DNA from: Chryseobacterium sp. 3008163
GTDB taxonomy: Bacteria; Bacteroidota; Bacteroidia; Flavobacteriales; Weeksellaceae
Length of the DNA: 64,000 nt
Assembly (NCBI RefSeq): GCF_003669035.1
Contig: NZ_CP033070.1
Coordinates: 3,162,001-3,226,000 of the forward strand
Reading direction: 5' to 3'
Below, piece by piece: positions 17,781-26,322 of the stretch (position 1 is its first letter; each line of letters starts with the position of its first letter). The position numbers and the translations under genes were made by a program. The notes below the pieces were generated by a model. That model ran no database searches. It had not been told where the DNA came from and was given only the letters and a program-made list of their open reading frames with translations.

Positions 17781-17788
17781 TATATTTG
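17781..17788 (+). promoter_or_regulatory. -7 promoter box of slyD
   Basis: TATATTTG is an exact TAnnTTTG match, 39 nt before the ATG. The leader it predicts contains the inverted repeat CGTGA-(6 nt)-TCACG at 17800-17815. Confidence 0.55.
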
Positions 17789-17827
17789 TGCCGTTTAATC
17801 GTGAAAAAAATCACGCAAAAAAGAAAT

Positions 17828-18328
17828 ATGACTATTGATAACAATCATGTGGTAGCTGTAAAGTATATTCTTCACACTATCGAAGAGGACGGAAGCAAAA
17901 TCCTTGTAGAAGAAACAACTGCAGAAAATCCGCTTACATTTTTATATGGTTTGGGAATGATGATTCCTAAATTTGAACAAAATATCCACGGTTTGAAAGC
18001 TGGTGATACTGCTGCTTTTGTGATTCAGCCGGAAGAAGCTTACGGTGAAAAACAAGAAGATGCTATTGCACAATTGCCAATCGATATGTTCGGTGAAGGT
18101 GGACTTCCGCCAGTAGGAGCTATTTTGCCTCTAACGGATAACGAAGGAAATAATTTCCAGGCTTTTGTGGTAGAAGTAACTCCGGAAGTTGTGATTGCAG
18201 ACCTTAACCATCCAATGGCTGGGAAAGTTTTAGATTTTCAGGTTGAGATTTTAAATACCCGTCCTGCGACTGAAGAAGAATTGTCTCACGGTCATGCTCA
18301 CGGCATTGACGGAAACGAAGCTCACTAA
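17828..18328 (+). CDS. slyD: FKBP-type peptidyl-prolyl isomerase, SlyD-like
   Basis: A 166-residue cytosolic prolyl isomerase and chaperone. The ATG at 17828 is used; the frame runs back to a TTG that overlaps the promoter box. FKBP strands bracket an insert-in-flap domain: AENPLTFLYGLGMMIPKFEQNIHGLKAGD, then EAYGEKQEDAI and PLTDNEGNNFQAFVVEV. It closes with the conserved DLNHPMAGKVLDFQVEI. The C-terminal tail has a short histidine motif (HGHAHG), a reduced form of the metal-binding tail in enteric SlyD. A strong terminator follows. Confidence 0.92.
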   Translation: MTIDNNHVVAVKYILHTIEEDGSKILVEETTAENPLTFLYGLGMMIPKFEQNIHGLKAGDTAAFVIQPEEAYGEKQEDAIAQLPIDMFGEGGLPPVGAILPLTDNEGNNFQAFVVEVTPEVVIADLNHPMAGKVLDFQVEILNTRPATEEELSHGHAHGIDGNEAH

Positions 18329-18350
18329 GAAATATTTAGAATAAAATATG

Positions 18351-18381
18351 AATGTCCGATTTTTGATCGGACATTTTTTTG
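18351..18381 (+). terminator. Intrinsic terminator after slyD
   Basis: AATGTCCGAT and ATCGGACATT form a perfect 10-bp stem around TTTTG, followed by a T run. The convergent ychJ gene ends close by and may share the hairpin. Confidence 0.8.
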
Positions 18382-18389
18382 TTAAATAA

Positions 18390-18767
18390 CTAGTCTAAAA
18401 ATTCTCCTGAAACATAAAACCAGCGGTTCTGAATCATTTTGAATTTTGATAATTCGTGATGAACCTGTTTTTGTCCGTCTTCATCGGTGTAAAAAGCTTT
18501 AAACTCAACTTTGGTAAGAGATGGTTTGTCTACAATTTCCAGTTTTGTCCATTCATTGATTTCTCCCCATTCCTGCAAATCTTTCGTATTGTGAAATTGC
18601 CTTTTACCGGGTGAAGTTGTTTCCATTAAATATTTTCCATTAGGAATGGCAAACGCAGAAAATCTTGAACGCATCAACGCTTCGGCAGTCGGAGCATTTT
18701 TTTCTCCGGTGTGAAAGGGTTTGCAGCATTCTTCGTAGGTTTTTCCGGAGCAGCAGGGACAGTTCAT
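18390..18767 (-). CDS. YchJ family protein with SEC-C zinc motif
   Basis: A 125-residue protein starting at MNCPCCSG; an eight-codon upstream extension from position 18791 is judged unlikely because SEC-C motifs sit at the very N-terminus. The zinc motif is CPCCSGKTYEECCKPFH. The rest is an NTF2-like fold of the YchJ family (AEALMRSRFSAFA, then WTKLEIVD and VEFKAFY). The function of YchJ proteins is not established. An exact -7 box lies 21 nt upstream, inside a repeat-like stretch. Confidence 0.88.
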   Translation of the reverse strand: MNCPCCSGKTYEECCKPFHTGEKNAPTAEALMRSRFSAFAIPNGKYLMETTSPGKRQFHNTKDLQEWGEINEWTKLEIVDKPSLTKVEFKAFYTDEDGQKQVHHELSKFKMIQNRWFYVSGEFLD

Positions 18768-18785
18768 TTTTTTTGAAATTTTAAA

Positions 18786-19000
18786 ACACAAATGTACACG
18801 AATATTTTTGCACGAATTTCACAAATCTATGACTCTTGAAGATTTTGCTGATGATCTAGATTAAATTATAACAAAAATTATAATGTAAGCATCTGTGTAA
18901 ATCTGTGGGGTACAAAATATTCCTCCCACAGATCCCACATATTCTTGTGGTAAAAAATCTGCTCAATCAGCAAAATCTGCGAGAGATAAATTCGTACAAT
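18786..19000. repeat. Composite intergenic repeat between ychJ and the M3 peptidase
   Basis: The left part repeats CACAAAT and CACGAAT variants like those at 11268-11355. The right part has ATCTGTGGG (18901-18909) and CCCACAGAT (18925-18933), a perfect 9-bp inverted repeat, then CCACA/TGTGG and a CTGCTCAATCAGCAAAATCTGCGAG segment. No ORF is credible. The pattern matches repeat families I recall from Chryseobacterium intergenic regions, but I cannot count copies. Confidence 0.45.
18789..18796 (-). promoter_or_regulatory. -7 promoter box of ychJ
   Basis: The minus strand reads TACATTTG, an exact TAnnTTTG match, 21 nt before the ATG at 18767. Confidence 0.45.
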
Positions 19001-19009
19001 TTGTCTAAT

Positions 19010-19036
19010 AAAAAAAGCATCCAAATCAATGAATGC
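19010..19036 (-). terminator. Probable terminator after the M3 peptidase
   Basis: On the minus strand GCATTC pairs with GGATGC (one G-T) around eight bases and is followed by seven T. It lies 10 nt past the stop codon. Confidence 0.55.
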
Positions 19037-19045
19037 CTTTAAAAT

Positions 19046-21190
19046 TTATTTAATAAAACCTCTGCTTCTCAACAACGGTTTGATATCCGGATCATGTCCT
19101 GTGAAATCTCTGAATGCCTGATTCAAATCAACAGAATTTCCTACAGAAAGAATATATTTTCTGAAGCGGTCACCATTTTCTCGTGTCAAGCCACCGTTCT
19201 TTGAAATCCATTCCCATGCGTCATTGTCTAAAGTTTCTGACCACAAATAAGCGTAATATCCTGCAGAATATCCACCACCCCAAATGTGTGCGAAATAAGG
19301 TGTGTGATATCTTGGAGGAACGGTTGCCAAAGTAAATCCGTGGTTATTTAAAGATTGTTTTTCGAAATCTAAAACAGGAAGTAATTGTCCTTCGCTTGTT
19401 ACAGAATGCCAATCCATATCCAAAGCAGCAGCAGAAACCAATTCAGTCGTCATATACCCTTGATTGAAAGTTGCTGCTTTTTTAATTTTATCAACCAAAG
19501 CTTGTGGAATAGGCTGTTTCGTTTCGTAATGTAAAGCATAGTTTTTCAAAACAACAGGATCTAAAGCCCAATGCTCATTAATCTGAGAAGGGAATTCTAC
19601 AAAATCTCTCGGAACATTAGTTCCTGAAAGGGAAGGATATTTCTGGCTTGCAAACATTCCGTGAATAGAGTGACCAAACTCATGGAAAATTGTAGAAACA
19701 TCATCATAACTGATTAATGAAGGTTTTCCCGGAGCCGGTTTCTGATAATTATAGCAGTTTACGATTACAGGCTTTGTTCCTAATAAATAAGATTGCTCAA
19801 CGTAGTTGCTCATCCATGCTCCACCGCTTTTAGAATCTCTTGTATAGAAATCAAGATAATAGATTGCGATAGATTTTCCGTCATGGTCGAAAACTTCGTA
19901 CGTTACAACATCTGGATGATAAACAGGAAGATCTGTTCTTTTCTTAAACGTTAATCCGTAGAATTTTTCAGCAGCGAAGAAAACTCCTTTTTCCAAAACG
20001 GTTGTGATTTCAAAATAAGGTTTAATTTGATTTTCATCTAAATCAAATTTTGCTTTTCTCACCTGTTCAGCATAAAAATTCCAGTCCCAAGGTTCTACTT
20101 TGAAACCTCCTTTTTGCTGATCGATCAAATCCTGAATATCTTTTGCTTCACGTTTTGCTGTTTCTACAGCAGGAGTTGCAATTTGGTTCATCAATGTTAC
20201 GGCAGCTTCAGGTTTTTTTGCCATCTGATCCTGTAATTTCCATTCTGCGAAACTTTTTTTGCCTAAAATCTGAGCTTTTTTAAGTCTCAATTTTGCTAAT
20301 TTTTCAATTGTTTCTCTTGTATCATTACCGTCGCTTTTTTCAGCTCTTTGCCAAGATGCTTTAAATAGTTTTTCTCTTGTTGCTCTGTTTTTAAGATTTT
20401 GCAAAAGAGGTTGCTGTGTCGTGTTTTGTAAAGCTAAAAGATATTTTCCGGGTTGCCCTGCAGTTTTTGCATCGCTCGCAGCAGCCTCAATTTCATCGGT
20501 TGAAAGTCCGTCTAATTCTTTTGCTTCAGAAAAGAAAACACCCCCTTGCTTTCTTGCTTCCAATAATTTGTTGGAATATTGAGTGGAGAGGGAAGCCAAT
20601 TCCTGATTGACCTGCTTTAATTTTTCTTTGTCAGCCGAAGACAGATTTGCTCCTGCAATTTCAAAGTTTTGTTTGTAAAACTGTAATAATCTTTTGCTTT
20701 CAGAGTCTAAACCGTTTTCTGTGATTGATTTAATTCTTTTATAAAGATTTTCATTCAGGTACATTTTGTCAGAATGTGCTGCAAAAATAGGAGCATATTC
20801 TTCGTCTAATGCCTGTAATGTAGGATTTGTATTCGCACTTGTTAGGTTTGAAAAAACAATTAAAGCTCTCTTCAGAATTTCACCACTTTTCTCCAATGCG
20901 ACGATTGTATTGTCAAAAGTTGCAGTTTCAGAATTGTTGGCGATTTTTAAAATCTCTGCATCGTGCTGTTTTAAACCGAATTCAAAAGCGGGTTTAAAGT
21001 GCTCGTTTTTAATTTTATCAAATTCCGGGGTTTCGTATTGAAGCTTGCTTTTCTTCATAAACGGATTGGAAGAAAGCGAAGAATCAGGGACAGGAATTTC
21101 CTGTTTTATGTCGTTTGTTTTCATTGTGGTAGTACAAGAAGAATTGAAAGCCAAAGCAGAAACTAACAATACTGATGAAATGTTTTTCAT
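19046..21190 (-). CDS. dcp: M3 family zinc metallopeptidase (peptidyl-dipeptidase Dcp-like), lipoprotein
   Basis: A 714-residue thimet/Dcp-type peptidase that removes C-terminal dipeptides from short peptides. The ATG at 21190 gives a lipoprotein-like signal (MKNISSVLLVSALAFNSSC); the upstream start at 21223 would bury it. The zinc site is His503-Glu504-x-x-His507 in FHEFGHSIHGMF, with the third ligand in DFVEFPSQ, and the C-terminal HIWGGGYSAGYYAYLWSE is typical of M3. Envelope location is inferred from the signal. A palindrome lies in its 5' region at 21210-21229. Confidence 0.92.
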   Translation of the reverse strand: MKNISSVLLVSALAFNSSCTTTMKTNDIKQEIPVPDSSLSSNPFMKKSKLQYETPEFDKIKNEHFKPAFEFGLKQHDAEILKIANNSETATFDNTIVALEKSGEILKRALIVFSNLTSANTNPTLQALDEEYAPIFAAHSDKMYLNENLYKRIKSITENGLDSESKRLLQFYKQNFEIAGANLSSADKEKLKQVNQELASLSTQYSNKLLEARKQGGVFFSEAKELDGLSTDEIEAAASDAKTAGQPGKYLLALQNTTQQPLLQNLKNRATREKLFKASWQRAEKSDGNDTRETIEKLAKLRLKKAQILGKKSFAEWKLQDQMAKKPEAAVTLMNQIATPAVETAKREAKDIQDLIDQQKGGFKVEPWDWNFYAEQVRKAKFDLDENQIKPYFEITTVLEKGVFFAAEKFYGLTFKKRTDLPVYHPDVVTYEVFDHDGKSIAIYYLDFYTRDSKSGGAWMSNYVEQSYLLGTKPVIVNCYNYQKPAPGKPSLISYDDVSTIFHEFGHSIHGMFASQKYPSLSGTNVPRDFVEFPSQINEHWALDPVVLKNYALHYETKQPIPQALVDKIKKAATFNQGYMTTELVSAAALDMDWHSVTSEGQLLPVLDFEKQSLNNHGFTLATVPPRYHTPYFAHIWGGGYSAGYYAYLWSETLDNDAWEWISKNGGLTRENGDRFRKYILSVGNSVDLNQAFRDFTGHDPDIKPLLRSRGFIK

Positions 21191-21209
21191 AGATAGATTA
21201 TATATGCTA

Positions 21210-21229
21210 TCGCCTATCTTCATAGGTGA
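21210..21229. promoter_or_regulatory. Inverted repeat in the 5' region of the M3 peptidase gene
   Basis: TCGCCTAT and ATAGGTGA pair over 8 bp (one G-T) around CTTC, 20-40 nt before the ATG. A near-consensus box TATCTTTA lies just upstream on the minus strand. It may be an operator or a leader hairpin. Confidence 0.3.
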
Positions 21230-21471
21230 TTTTATTATTAAAGTCTAAAGATATTAAAACTATTTGATAAATTTTTTGTGCTTTTATTTTGGTTATTGCT
21301 GTTTAATGATATTTTTTAGTTTTATTAAATATCTATGTTTAAGATGAATGTCAAAACCTATTGTAAATAAGCATTTAATGTATTTGTAATGAATTATTTT
21401 TAAAGATGTAATATTTTTTATATTTTAGTTGTTATTAATAATATACAAACGAAATTAATTAAACCTAAACC

Positions 21472-22272
21472 ATGAAATATCCTACAATTTTACTTTTTTC
21501 AGGACTTATTGTTCTTTCAGCTTGTAATGAAAAATCTGAAAAATCAAAGTGGCTTCCTGATGTTACCAATAAAGATCACGGACCTTTAAAACAAAAAGAA
21601 TTTAGCGGAAATTTTGACGGAATTGAAGTTTCTCAGGCAATTGAAGCTGAAATTATTAAATCTGATGTCGAAAAAGTAGTGATTTCTGCACCTGCAAATA
21701 TCATCGATGAGGTTTTGGTTGATAACAGTGGCGGCGAACTTCATATTCATTATAAAACGGGTTTCCGCGTGATGAATACGAATAATGTGAAAGCGAAAAT
21801 TTACGCCAAAGATTTCTCTAAACTGGAGGCTAATTCGGCTGCGATTATTGTAGTAAGAGATCAGTTTACACAAGATAAAACGGATATTGAAATTTCGAGT
21901 GCGGGTCATATTTCAGGAAAACTGGAAGCGAATGAAATGGAAATTGATGCAGGAAGCAGCGGAACTTTTAAAGGAAATATCTGGGCGGTCAATCTGAATG
22001 TTGAAGCTTCATCGGCTGGGGAAGTAACCATCTCGGGAAAAAGTAAAAATGCTAATCTCACTTCATCATCAGGAAGTAGTATTTCGGCAAAAGATGTGAT
22101 TGTAGAAAACCTGAAAGCAGATGCCTCAAGCGGTGCTAGTGTAGAAATAAGCGTAAGTTCGACGGTTGAGGGATCGGCGTCTTCAGGAGGTAGCGTGAAT
22201 GTTTATAAAAAAGGAAATGTAACGACCGTGAAAAAAGAAGAAAGCAGCGGTGGAAGCGTTTCTATTCAATAA
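21472..22272 (+). CDS. Head-GIN domain (DUF2807) lipoprotein
   Basis: A 266-residue envelope lipoprotein (MKYPTILLFSGLIVLSAC, lipidated Cys18). The remainder is a putative auto-transporter adhesin, head-GIN domain: FDGIEVSQAIEAEI at its start, then right-handed beta-helix strands rich in Ser, Gly and Ala such as SSAGHISG, DAGSSGTFKG and ASSGASVE. Proteins of this family are common in Bacteroidetes; their function is unknown, with adhesion suggested from structure. The stop codon abuts the stop of the convergent kefC gene. Confidence 0.88.
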   Translation: MKYPTILLFSGLIVLSACNEKSEKSKWLPDVTNKDHGPLKQKEFSGNFDGIEVSQAIEAEIIKSDVEKVVISAPANIIDEVLVDNSGGELHIHYKTGFRVMNTNNVKAKIYAKDFSKLEANSAAIIVVRDQFTQDKTDIEISSAGHISGKLEANEMEIDAGSSGTFKGNIWAVNLNVEASSAGEVTISGKSKNANLTSSSGSSISAKDVIVENLKADASSGASVEISVSSTVEGSASSGGSVNVYKKGNVTTVKKEESSGGSVSIQ

Positions 22273-24156
22273 TTAATCTTTTTCCTCATCGTCTTCTTCG
22301 GCGGTTGATGAAGAACCTTCCCAATTTTTGCCATCAAAATTAAGATTATCATAAGCTAAAAGCTCCTCCTCTCTCTGGAGGAGTTCTTTTGTTGTAAACA
22401 AACGGATTTCATCATCGTCATCAGACTTTGCCAGTTTTCTGATAGAAGCTTTATCAATAGCCATAAAACGCTGACCAAGACGACGTGCTGCATACTTTCG
22501 CATTCCGGTTTCGTGAAGAACGTCAACTGCCATATCAACGGCTGTGCCTAAAGTTTCACGGTAAATATTGTCGATTCCGTTATTTAAATAAGTGTAAGCA
22601 TCAATTCTGTTTTTTGCCCGCACAAATATTTTCACATCAGGATAATGTTCACTCACCAATTCTGCTATAAATTTGTTGTCACCTGAATTATCAAGACAAA
22701 GAATTAAAATTTCTGCATCTTCAATTCCGGCAGCTCTTAATACGGGAATTCTCGTGGCGTCGCCGTAATATACTTTAAAACCATATCCTCGCAATAACTT
22801 CACACGGTCAGAATCTCTGTCGAGAACGGTTGCGGAAATTTTATTAGCTTTCAATAAGCGTCCAACAGTACTTCCGAAATGACCAAAACCAACGATGATA
22901 ATTTTCTTTTGTGTAATATTGTTTTCAAGAATATTAAAATCACTTTGGTCGTCAGGAATTTCTTTAATGAATCTTGGCGTTATTATTTTATCATTAATAA
23001 TTAACAGGAATGGAGTGATACACATGGTGATCGCCGTCACTGCCATCATTTGAGCGTTTAATTCTGCCCCAAAGAGATACAAATCTGAACTATAATTAAT
23101 CAATACAAATGCAAATTCCCCAACCTGCGAAAGCGCAAATGCGTAGAATAAGCTTTGAGGATTATCCATTTTGAAAAATTTACCAATTGCAAAAAGAACG
23201 GTAAACTTCACGGCTAGAACAGCAAAAACTGTCGAAAAGATAAAAAGAGGATCAGCTGTAATAACATTAAAATTCATCGTTGAACCAACGCTCACAAAGA
23301 AAACCGCCAAAAGCAATCCTTTAAACGGATCAATCTGTGCTTCCAACTCATGCCGAAATTCACTGTTGGCCAACATTACACCTGCCAGGAAAGCTCCTAA
23401 TGCCGGAGATAATCCGATAGAAACCATTAATTCTGAAACTCCGATGACTAAGAAAAGGGAGGAGGCAGTCAATAATTCTGTCATTCCCGCTTTTGAAACA
23501 TATCTTAAAAAGGGAACGAAAACATATCTTCCCAATAGAATTAATATGACAACGCCCATGATGACCGTTCCGGCCTGCAGCCATTCCGGAAGTTTTTGGA
23601 TTAAAACCTGAACTTCATTTTCGTTCTGAGTTGCTTTAGAATGTGCCAGCAAAGGCAAAATTGCCAAAATAGGTATCACTGCAATATCCTGAAACAAAAG
23701 GGTAGAGAATGATGCCTCACCAGCGACTGTTTTAAAATTGTTTTTTTCCTGTAAAGTCTGAAGAACAATGGCTGTCGAGGAAAGTGCAAAACACATTGCG
23801 ATGGCGAAAGCTTTATCGGTTTTCCAGCCGAATGTGATGAAAATTAAAAATAATAATGAAATCGTCAAAACTGTTTGGGTAAGACCTAAACCCAAGATTT
23901 TCTTTCTCATTTCCCAGAATTTTCTGGGCTCCAATTCTAATCCGACCAAAAATAAAAGCATAATAACCCCAAATTCACTGGCGTGCATGATGTCGTTAAC
24001 GTCTTTTCCTGTCAGTTTGAGAACGTAAGGGCCAATGATAATTCCACCTAAAATATAGCCGATGACCGAACTTAAACCTAATTTTCTCGCCAGCGGAACC
24101 ATTATAATGGCAACGCCCAAGAAAAGCAGGGTATTCATGGCTAAAGTAGATTCCAT
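22273..24156 (-). CDS. kefC: CPA2 cation/proton antiporter with RCK domain (KefB/KefC type)
   Basis: A 627-residue inner-membrane antiporter likely exchanging potassium for protons. About twelve transmembrane helices fill residues 1-385 (for example ALGAFLAGVMLANSEFRHELE). A cytoplasmic RCK/TrkA-N domain follows near 400-525, with the nucleotide-binding motif VGFGHFGSTVG and the acidic strand end VLDRDSD. The C-terminus is acidic. The kefF-like gene lies immediately upstream (about 1 nt if that gene's frame is repaired), as in kefFC operons, so glutathione/electrophile gating is plausible but inferred. Confidence 0.9.
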   Translation of the reverse strand: MESTLAMNTLLFLGVAIIMVPLARKLGLSSVIGYILGGIIIGPYVLKLTGKDVNDIMHASEFGVIMLLFLVGLELEPRKFWEMRKKILGLGLTQTVLTISLLFLIFITFGWKTDKAFAIAMCFALSSTAIVLQTLQEKNNFKTVAGEASFSTLLFQDIAVIPILAILPLLAHSKATQNENEVQVLIQKLPEWLQAGTVIMGVVILILLGRYVFVPFLRYVSKAGMTELLTASSLFLVIGVSELMVSIGLSPALGAFLAGVMLANSEFRHELEAQIDPFKGLLLAVFFVSVGSTMNFNVITADPLFIFSTVFAVLAVKFTVLFAIGKFFKMDNPQSLFYAFALSQVGEFAFVLINYSSDLYLFGAELNAQMMAVTAITMCITPFLLIINDKIITPRFIKEIPDDQSDFNILENNITQKKIIIVGFGHFGSTVGRLLKANKISATVLDRDSDRVKLLRGYGFKVYYGDATRIPVLRAAGIEDAEILILCLDNSGDNKFIAELVSEHYPDVKIFVRAKNRIDAYTYLNNGIDNIYRETLGTAVDMAVDVLHETGMRKYAARRLGQRFMAIDKASIRKLAKSDDDDEIRLFTTKELLQREEELLAYDNLNFDGKNWEGSSSTAEEDDEEKD

Positions 24157-24165
24157 CTTATTGAT

Positions 24166-24678
24166 TTAATAGTTCTGTGAATTTTTGTTTTTGTAAAATG
24201 ATTTCTTTTTTGAAAGTTTATTTGCTTCGTAGACGATAATGATGTCTTTGATGTTGGCTTTGAAAACTTTTAAAGAAACAATCAATCCGCTGATCAGTTC
24301 TTCAACAGTGTACCCATATGTTCCTTCTTTGCTGAAAGATCTTTCTTTTCCGCCAGTGGTTACAACAATGTAGACTTCTTTGCCTTCCAAAGGATTGTCT
24401 TCTTCTTCGTTGAGCCAATTTCTGTCGAAAACTTCGTCAATCCAAAGTCTCAGCAAAGGTGGCATTCCGAACCATATAATTGGAAACTGAAAGATAAATC
24501 GGTCGTAATTTTTCAACCTTTTTCGTTCACGAAAAGCGGCAATATGAAAATCAGGATATTCTTCGTAAAGGTCGCGTAAGGTAAAATGCTGGTGACGAAC
24601 GTAGAAGTTAATCAACTCTACGTTTGAGTTTGAGTGTTCCAGATAAGGATGCGCAAAAACTACCAGCGTTTTCTTCAT
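24166..24678 (-). CDS. kefF: KefF-like NAD(P)H-dependent flavodoxin-fold oxidoreductase, 3' end apparently frameshifted
   Basis: A flavodoxin-fold quinone oxidoreductase of the KefF/YhdA type: MKKTLVVFAHPYLEHSNSNV (FMN loop), then FQFPIIWFGMPPLLRLWIDEVF and TTGGKERSFSKEGTYGYTVEE. It likely serves as the ancillary subunit of the adjacent antiporter. As read, it ends KKKSFYKNKNSQNY at 24166. A run of six A (24211-24206 on the coding strand) precedes this tail. With one more A, or a -1 shift at A_AAA_AAG, the protein would end EIILQKQKFTELLNQ at 24158, a normal amphipathic KefF tail, 1 nt before kefC. I consider the second ending the native one. Confidence 0.85.
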   Translation of the reverse strand: MKKTLVVFAHPYLEHSNSNVELINFYVRHQHFTLRDLYEEYPDFHIAAFRERKRLKNYDRFIFQFPIIWFGMPPLLRLWIDEVFDRNWLNEEEDNPLEGKEVYIVVTTGGKERSFSKEGTYGYTVEELISGLIVSLKVFKANIKDIIIVYEANKLSKKKSFYKNKNSQNY

Positions 24679-24791
24679 AGAACCTGTTTTCAGTAAATAT
24701 AATGAAAATTGAGTAAAATATGAACGGTTTTGATAGGTTTAATGAAATTTTAATCGAGGGAAAATGAAATTAATAATTTTTAAATTAAAAT

Positions 24792-25193
24792 TCATTTTCC
24801 GTGAGTAAGCTTAATTACTTTTCCATCTTTGGAATTGATAATTATAAGAAAAGTTCCTCCAATAGTTGGTTTTGGAAAAGTCCCGTTAATAATATAATAT
24901 CCATCAATGAAGTTTACATCATAAGGTCTTTGTTTGATAATATTGTCTTTACCATATATCGGAAATAAAATATTTTCGGCAATTTCCACAGCTGTTTTTG
25001 AATTGAGGATTGCTTTCGTTGGAGAAAATTCATTATTGATTTTTGCGTTTTCTAATTCCTCTTTAGCATATTCAGAATCTTTATTTTCGGTGTAAATTTG
25101 AGTTTGACTTAATTCATCTTTTGAATTTGATGTTTTTTCAGAACATGAAAACAGGGTTAAAATAAGAGTAAGAAAAAAATGTGTTGTTTTCAT
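24792..25193 (-). CDS. YbbC/YhhH-type lipoprotein with NTF2-fold immunity domain
   Basis: A 133-residue lipoprotein (MKTTHFFLTLILTLFSC, Cys17) whose C-terminal half, from KTAVEIAENILFPIYGKDNI to GGTFLIIINSKDGKVIKLTHGK, matches the YbbC/YhhH family. In other bacteria that family is annotated as NTF2-fold immunity proteins linked to Rhs-type toxins. No toxin gene is nearby, so a toxin-neutralising role is not supported here beyond family membership. It is the last gene of the lemA operon, 9 nt after the small membrane gene. Confidence 0.75.
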   Translation of the reverse strand: MKTTHFFLTLILTLFSCSEKTSNSKDELSQTQIYTENKDSEYAKEELENAKINNEFSPTKAILNSKTAVEIAENILFPIYGKDNIIKQRPYDVNFIDGYYIINGTFPKPTIGGTFLIIINSKDGKVIKLTHGK

Positions 25194-25202
25194 AAGCTTA
25201 CA

Positions 25203-25504
25203 CTAAATAAACAATTCCCAGGAATTTATAAATATGGATAAAATTGCAAGTAATAATGATATTAATGCTGCGATTTTGACGAATATCTTTTCATTCTTTT
25301 TGTAAGCGTAGGTTAAAAAGACAACCGAAACCAAAATTATTAAGAGGAAATAATATTTATAGGCGTATTGTAATTCAATAATTCCAAAAAAGCTTTTGTT
25401 TTTCCATCAACCGTCACATAATGGTCATAAATTGAAAGATTTATTTTTGCTAATGAACAAATTACAATAGAGTTTAATACAATTGATAGTAAGGAGTATT
25501 TCAT
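25203..25504 (-). pseudogene. Small membrane protein gene with apparent -1 frameshift
   Basis: Starting at an ATG that overlaps the TGA of the upstream TPM gene by 3 nt, frame 1 encodes 54 residues (MKYSLLSIVLNSIVICSLAK...) and stops at 25340. Shifting -1 at T_TTT_TTG (25391-25385) continues into IIELQYAYKYYFLLIILVSV and ends SWELFI at 25203. This gives a coherent protein of about 100 residues with three hydrophobic segments. I recognise no family. The site is a run of six T on the coding strand, so a missing T in the assembly would also explain it. Confidence 0.6.
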
Positions 25505-26322
25505 GGTGCAATAATTAAATTACCATCCCCCGAAGCGCCACCGCCTCCAAAACTTCCGCCACCGCCGAAGCCTCCAAAACCGCCGCCACCTCCGGAACTT
25601 CCTCCGCCAAAGCCTCCTCCTCCAAAACTGCCGGGAAAAGGGAAAGGGAAGAATCCGCCAGGGTAATTTCTTCGTCCTCTTCGGCTAATCATGATATCGC
25701 CGTCATCGTCACCACCGCCTTTGTTTCTGAAAAGAAAGATAAGAATAATGAAGATCACAAATCCGATAAGAAGGAGTTTTGAAACATTGATATCGCCAGA
25801 TTTTTTATGATTGGCCAATGGTTTAAACTTTCCCTGAACCGCATCCATGATGGCCGTCGTTCCGCCATTGATTCCTTCATACCATTTTCCCTGTTTGAAA
25901 TTTGGGGTCACGATATAATCTATAATCTGTCCGGCAACTGATGCCGTTAGATATTGTTCAACCGCCCGCCCTTGCTGGATTGACATAGTTCTATCTTGCG
26001 TGGCAATTAAAAAAACGATCCCGTTGTCAACGTCTTTTTGTCCGATTCCCCATTTTTCACCAAACATCGTTGCCAGATAATTGATGTCTTCGCCTTTGGT
26101 TGATGGAATGATGATTACTTCAATTTCCGTTGAGGTAGAATCTGCAAATTTGATGAGCTTGTTGTTGAGTTCAGTTTTTTCCTTCTGCGTCAGCAAATTA
26201 CCTTCATCATACATTGGATATAAAACGGCAGGTTTTTCAGGAATAGTGTATTGTGCTGATACGACAGTGTACAAGCAAATGAATACAAATGAAAATAATA
26301 TTTTAAGAGAACGTAATCTCAT
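25501..26322 (-). CDS. TPM-domain protein with glycine-rich tail (YgcG family)
   Basis: A 273-residue exported membrane protein: signal peptide to about Ala23, a TPM domain (about 35-165, with TSTEIEVIIIPSTKGEDINY and GIVFLIATQDRTMSI), one transmembrane helix (about 182-199, VSKLLLIGFVIFIILIFLF) and a glycine/phenylalanine-rich tail (about 225-265). TPM domains form a beta-sandwich fold associated with envelope stress and photosystem repair in other organisms. Its 5' end overlaps the upstream TPM gene by 20 nt, in the conserved lemA-TPM arrangement. Confidence 0.9.
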   Translation of the reverse strand: MRLRSLKILFSFVFICLYTVVSAQYTIPEKPAVLYPMYDEGNLLTQKEKTELNNKLIKFADSTSTEIEVIIIPSTKGEDINYLATMFGEKWGIGQKDVDNGIVFLIATQDRTMSIQQGRAVEQYLTASVAGQIIDYIVTPNFKQGKWYEGINGGTTAIMDAVQGKFKPLANHKKSGDINVSKLLLIGFVIFIILIFLFRNKGGGDDDGDIMISRRGRRNYPGGFFPFPFPGSFGGGGFGGGSSGGGGGFGGFGGGGSFGGGGASGDGNLIIAP

